A DNA stretch of 64,000 bases. Origin: Bacteroidales bacterium (GTDB lineage Bacteria; Bacteroidota; Bacteroidia; Bacteroidales; UBA932). The notes under the pieces were generated by a model, which saw only the letters and a list, made by a program, of their open reading frames with translations, was not told the DNA's origin and did not search any database. The stretch is taken from assembly GCA_017501525.1 (NCBI GenBank), contig JAFVWT010000010.1, forward strand, positions 62,001-126,000, in the 5' to 3' direction. Shown here one piece after another: positions 61,527-64,000 of the stretch. The first letter of the stretch is position 1, and each line of letters opens with the position of its first letter. A program made the position numbers and the translations under genes.

Positions 61527-62378
61527 GTGGAGAAAAGGTTAACAGTGATATTGGGGCCAACGGCAGTCGGTAAGACCGATTATGCTGTAGATCTGGCGTT
61601 GAAGTATGGCACTGTTATTCTCTCATGTGACTCGCGTCAGATTTTCAGGGAAATGAAAATAGGTACAGCTCCCCCAGATGAGGAGCAACTTAAAAGGGTA
61701 AAGCACTATTTCATACATTCCCATTCGGTTGAGGATTATTATTCTGCAGGGCAATATGAGCTTGATGCCATGGAACTCCTTTCGGAACTTTTTCAGAAAT
61801 ATGACGATGTGGTGATGGTTGGAGGTTCAGGGTTGTATGCCGATGCCTTATGTTATGGATTGGATGATTTTCCTGCGGCAGATATGGAGCTGCGGAAGAG
61901 CCTGTCAGAACAGGCTTCCGGTCCCGATTTTCCACTTTTGCAGCAACGTCTCAAAGAGTTGGATCCTGATTCATACAATCTCATAGATATATCTAACAGA
62001 CAGAGAGTGGTGAGGGCTCTTGAGGTTACTATTTCAACAGGTAAGAAGTACTCCTCATACAGGACCTCTCCCAGGAAAAAGCGTTTTTTTGAGATTGAAA
62101 GGTTTGCTCTCAATATGCCAAGAGAACTTTTGTATGAGAGAATAAACTCCAGAGTAGACAGAATGGTCGAGCAGGGGCTTGTCGATGAGGTGAGAAGTCT
62201 TATCGGGTATCGTGATATGCCTGCACTCAGAACGGTTGGTTACAAAGAGATCTTTGAATATCTTGACGGAAATATAACCCTTGATCGGGCAATAGATCTT
62301 ATAAAAAGAGATACCCGCCGTTATGCTAAACGGCAGGTAACTTATTTTGCCAAGGAACGGCAGATACAACTGCTGTAG
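61527..62378 (+). CDS. miaA: tRNA dimethylallyltransferase
   Basis: MiaA (283 aa) transfers the dimethylallyl group to A37 of tRNAs, giving i6A, the substrate of MiaB. Motifs: P-loop LGPTAVGKTDYAVDLA, SCDSRQIFREMKIGTAPP, and VVMVGGSGLYADAL. The likely start is GTG at 61527, six residues before the P-loop region; no ATG fits. The upstream region is repeat copy e. Confidence 0.95.
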   Translation: MEKRLTVILGPTAVGKTDYAVDLALKYGTVILSCDSRQIFREMKIGTAPPDEEQLKRVKHYFIHSHSVEDYYSAGQYELDAMELLSELFQKYDDVVMVGGSGLYADALCYGLDDFPAADMELRKSLSEQASGPDFPLLQQRLKELDPDSYNLIDISNRQRVVRALEVTISTGKKYSSYRTSPRKKRFFEIERFALNMPRELLYERINSRVDRMVEQGLVDEVRSLIGYRDMPALRTVGYKEIFEYLDGNITLDRAIDLIKRDTRRYAKRQVTYFAKERQIQLL

Positions 62379-62431
62379 GTTTGTGAAATCTAATTATAAC
62401 CATCTACAGGAATAGGTTCGTGACATCTGTA

Positions 62432-62550
62432 GGGCTCTTCTATAAGAGACTTTGCTGTGATTTATGGAATTTTCTCAGAGAAAAGCCATAAAAGGGGCAG
62501 AAGTTATAGACTCCTGTCTTTAAAATGTGAAATTGATAGAAATTCTCTTT
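62432..62550 (+). repeat. Copy d of the intergenic repeat, between miaA and recQ
   Basis: About 119 bp: GGGCTCTTCTATAAGAGAC, TTTGCTGTGATTTATGG, central palindrome TTTTCTCAGAGAAAA, CCATAAAAGGGGCAGAAG, then TTGATAGAAATTCTC. Between convergent genes, so not a leader. One frame is open through its whole length. Confidence 0.8.
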
Positions 62551-62585
62551 ATGAAGATGGCTATGTGGTTTCTTGGGTTATCTTT

Positions 62586-64000
62586 CTAATTCGCCACTTC
62601 GCAGATGAATTTCAATCTTACCAGTCTGATCTCCTCCTCTTCAAATTCTCTTCCAAGTTCATCCAGTGCGTCTTGAATTGAATCTGATTCAGCTTCGTTC
62701 TTGAAGTAGTCAAAGATATCATCAATAGTATCCTCGTCCACGACCTGTTTAATGTAGTAGTCAAGATTGATTTTTGTTCCTGAGTTTACAATTGTCTCTA
62801 TTTCATCAAGCAGATCAAAGAAATCCAGATTCTTTCTTTCTGCAATTTCGTCCAATGGAACCTTTCTGTCAATGCTTTGAATTATAAATATCTTGTTAGC
62901 TGATTTGTTTGCAACAGATTTTACAATAATGTCGTTGGGGCGCTGGATTTCGTTTTCCTCTACATATTTGGCTATAAGTTCCAGGAATTCTTTGCCATAT
63001 TTGAGAGCTTTTCCTTCTCCGACCCCTTGACATCCCTTCAATTCGTCAAAAGTGATAGGGTACAGAATGGACATATCTTCTAACGATGGGTCTGTAAAGA
63101 TTACCCATGTGGGCAGAGATAGTCTTTTTGCTATATCCTTTCTCAGGCTCTTGAGCATTGATAGCAGATTCATATCTCCACCACCACCGCCTACATTACC
63201 TTTTGCATTTGCAATTACATCGTCATCGTCGTCATCATCACCATTTGTGAATGTCCTGTCTTCTGTAATCATCAATGGGTAAGGGTTCCTGTTGAATTCT
63301 CTTCCCAGTTCTGTTACATAGATCAGTCCATATTGCTCTATATCCTTCTCCAGAAAATGGAGTATAAGTCCCTGGCGAATGACAGCCAGCCAGAATTTGT
63401 TTCCTTTTTCTTTGTCAATTCCGAAGAATTCACTTTCGTGGTGGTTGTATGATTTGATTATTGAGTTGGACTCTCCTGCGAGGATATTTGCCAGATGTTC
63501 TGCTTTGAAGTTCTCTTTCATCGATTCTATAAGTTCGATGACAGTGCACATTTGTTGTTGGCCGTCAAACATTTTCTTGGGGTGGAGGCAGTTGTCGCAG
63601 TTTCCACAATTGTCCTCTGTGTACTCTTCTCCGAAATAGTTTAGGAGAACTTTTCTGCGGCAACGGTTGCTCTCTGCGTAAGCGACAGTCTCTAAAAGCA
63701 ATTGTTTGCCTATTTCCTGCTCCGAAACAGGTTTCCCTTGCATAAATTTTTCAAGTTTCTGGATATCCTTGTAGCTGTAGAATGTCAAACATTTACCTTC
63801 CCTTCCGTCGCGTCCTGCTCGTCCGGTTTCCTGATAATATCCTTCAAGGCTTTTTGGAATGTCGTAGTGAATTACAAATCTGACATCTGGTTTGTCAATT
63901 CCCATTCCAAATGCTATGGTGGCCACAATTACATCTATCTCTTCCATCAGGAATTTGTCCTGATTCTTGCTTCTGGTAGCTGCATCCATCCCTGCATGAT
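62586..64000 (-). CDS. recQ: ATP-dependent DNA helicase RecQ, C-terminal part (5' end outside window)
   Basis: About 471 codons of RecQ are visible. In order: end of the first RecA half, helicase motifs V and VI ([30 protein letters not shown]), the zinc-binding region with CxxC pairs ([12 protein letters not shown]), the winged-helix RQC domain, an Asp-rich linker (63210-63240), an HRDC domain, and a Glu-rich tail. RecQ unwinds DNA 3'-5' in recombination repair. The frame continues past base 64000. Confidence 0.94.
   Translation of the reverse strand, partial: HAGMDAATRSKNQDKFLMEEIDVIVATIAFGMGIDKPDVRFVIHYDIPKSLEGYYQETGRAGRDGREGKCLTFYSYKDIQKLEKFMQGKPVSEQEIGKQLLLETVAYAESNRCRRKVLLNYFGEEYTEDNCGNCDNCLHPKKMFDGQQQMCTVIELIESMKENFKAEHLANILAGESNSIIKSYNHHESEFFGIDKEKGNKFWLAVIRQGLILHFLEKDIEQYGLIYVTELGREFNRNPYPLMITEDRTFTNGDDDDDDDVIANAKGNVGGGGGDMNLLSMLKSLRKDIAKRLSLPTWVIFTDPSLEDMSILYPITFDELKGCQGVGEGKALKYGKEFLELIAKYVEENEIQRPNDIIVKSVANKSANKIFIIQSIDRKVPLDEIAERKNLDFFDLLDEIETIVNSGTKINLDYYIKQVVDEDTIDDIFDYFKNEAESDSIQDALDELGREFEEEEIRLVRLKFICEVAN

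Overview
The window is a gene-dense, AT-rich stretch of chromosome from a member of the Bacteroidota, almost certainly order Bacteroidales. The evidence is the gene set: an RseC-RnfBCDGEA operon, glycine-lipid acyltransferases GlsB/GlsA, serC-serA-DUF1015, DUF4837 and DUF3108 proteins, S16 with an Ala/Glu-rich tail, and an IS1096-passenger-like protein next to miaA. Several promoters match the Bacteroidetes consensus TTTG-N19/20-TAnnTTTG, and Shine-Dalgarno sequences are mostly absent. The genus cannot be fixed from the sequence. No phage, insertion sequence transposase, CRISPR array or rRNA is present; one tRNA (Glu) is.

Layout. 1-8.1 kb: 3' end of alaS, an LptF/G-type permease fused in frame to methionyl-tRNA formyltransferase, thiamine diphosphokinase, two tandem membrane-anchored M23 peptidases, a MerR-like regulator, a Nif3-like protein and a CdsZ-like zinc-ribbon protein. 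8.2-16.4 kb: dnaB, a DUF3108 protein, then the RNF ion-pumping ferredoxin:NAD oxidoreductase operon with a TPR gene, meeting a convergent SpoU methyltransferase. 17-25.8 kb: glyA, a secreted GH84 beta-N-acetylglucosaminidase (host-glycan or O-GlcNAc cleavage), an unrecognised gene, a membrane-bound PHP protein, a small zinc-finger protein, a short SSB and cysS. 26-34.5 kb: OsmC, miaB, a LEA-like lipoprotein, a SPOR protein, glsA-glsB, rpoN, upp, radC, and tRNA-Glu cotranscribed with rpsT. 34.5-42.5 kb: M23-dxr-rseP-DUF4837 on the minus strand; ruvX, def and a phosphohexomutase on the plus strand; rpsP-rimM. 42.6-50.4 kb: a tripartite RND efflux operon followed by SDR and VOC genes. 50.6-64 kb: CPA-type antiporter-DUF362 ferredoxin-menA; serC-serA-DUF1015-nucleotidyltransferase; yigZ-pyrB-pyrI; an IS1096-passenger-like gene with miaA; and the 3' part of recQ.

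Three things stand out. (1) The LptG-like permease and Fmt occupy one uninterrupted reading frame. (2) pyrB carries an in-frame TAA at the codon aligned with E. coli ATCase Glu239, while the remaining 69 codons are intact and pyrI follows. (3) A family of palindromic repeats (about 40-190 bp, ends related to GGTTCTATAAA / TTTATAGAAC) occurs at least eight times in intergenic DNA. Most copies lie directly upstream of a start codon and in sense orientation; three share a frame-like peptide pattern. A separate palindrome-rich island separates glsA from rpoN and supplies the -33 box of the glsA promoter.
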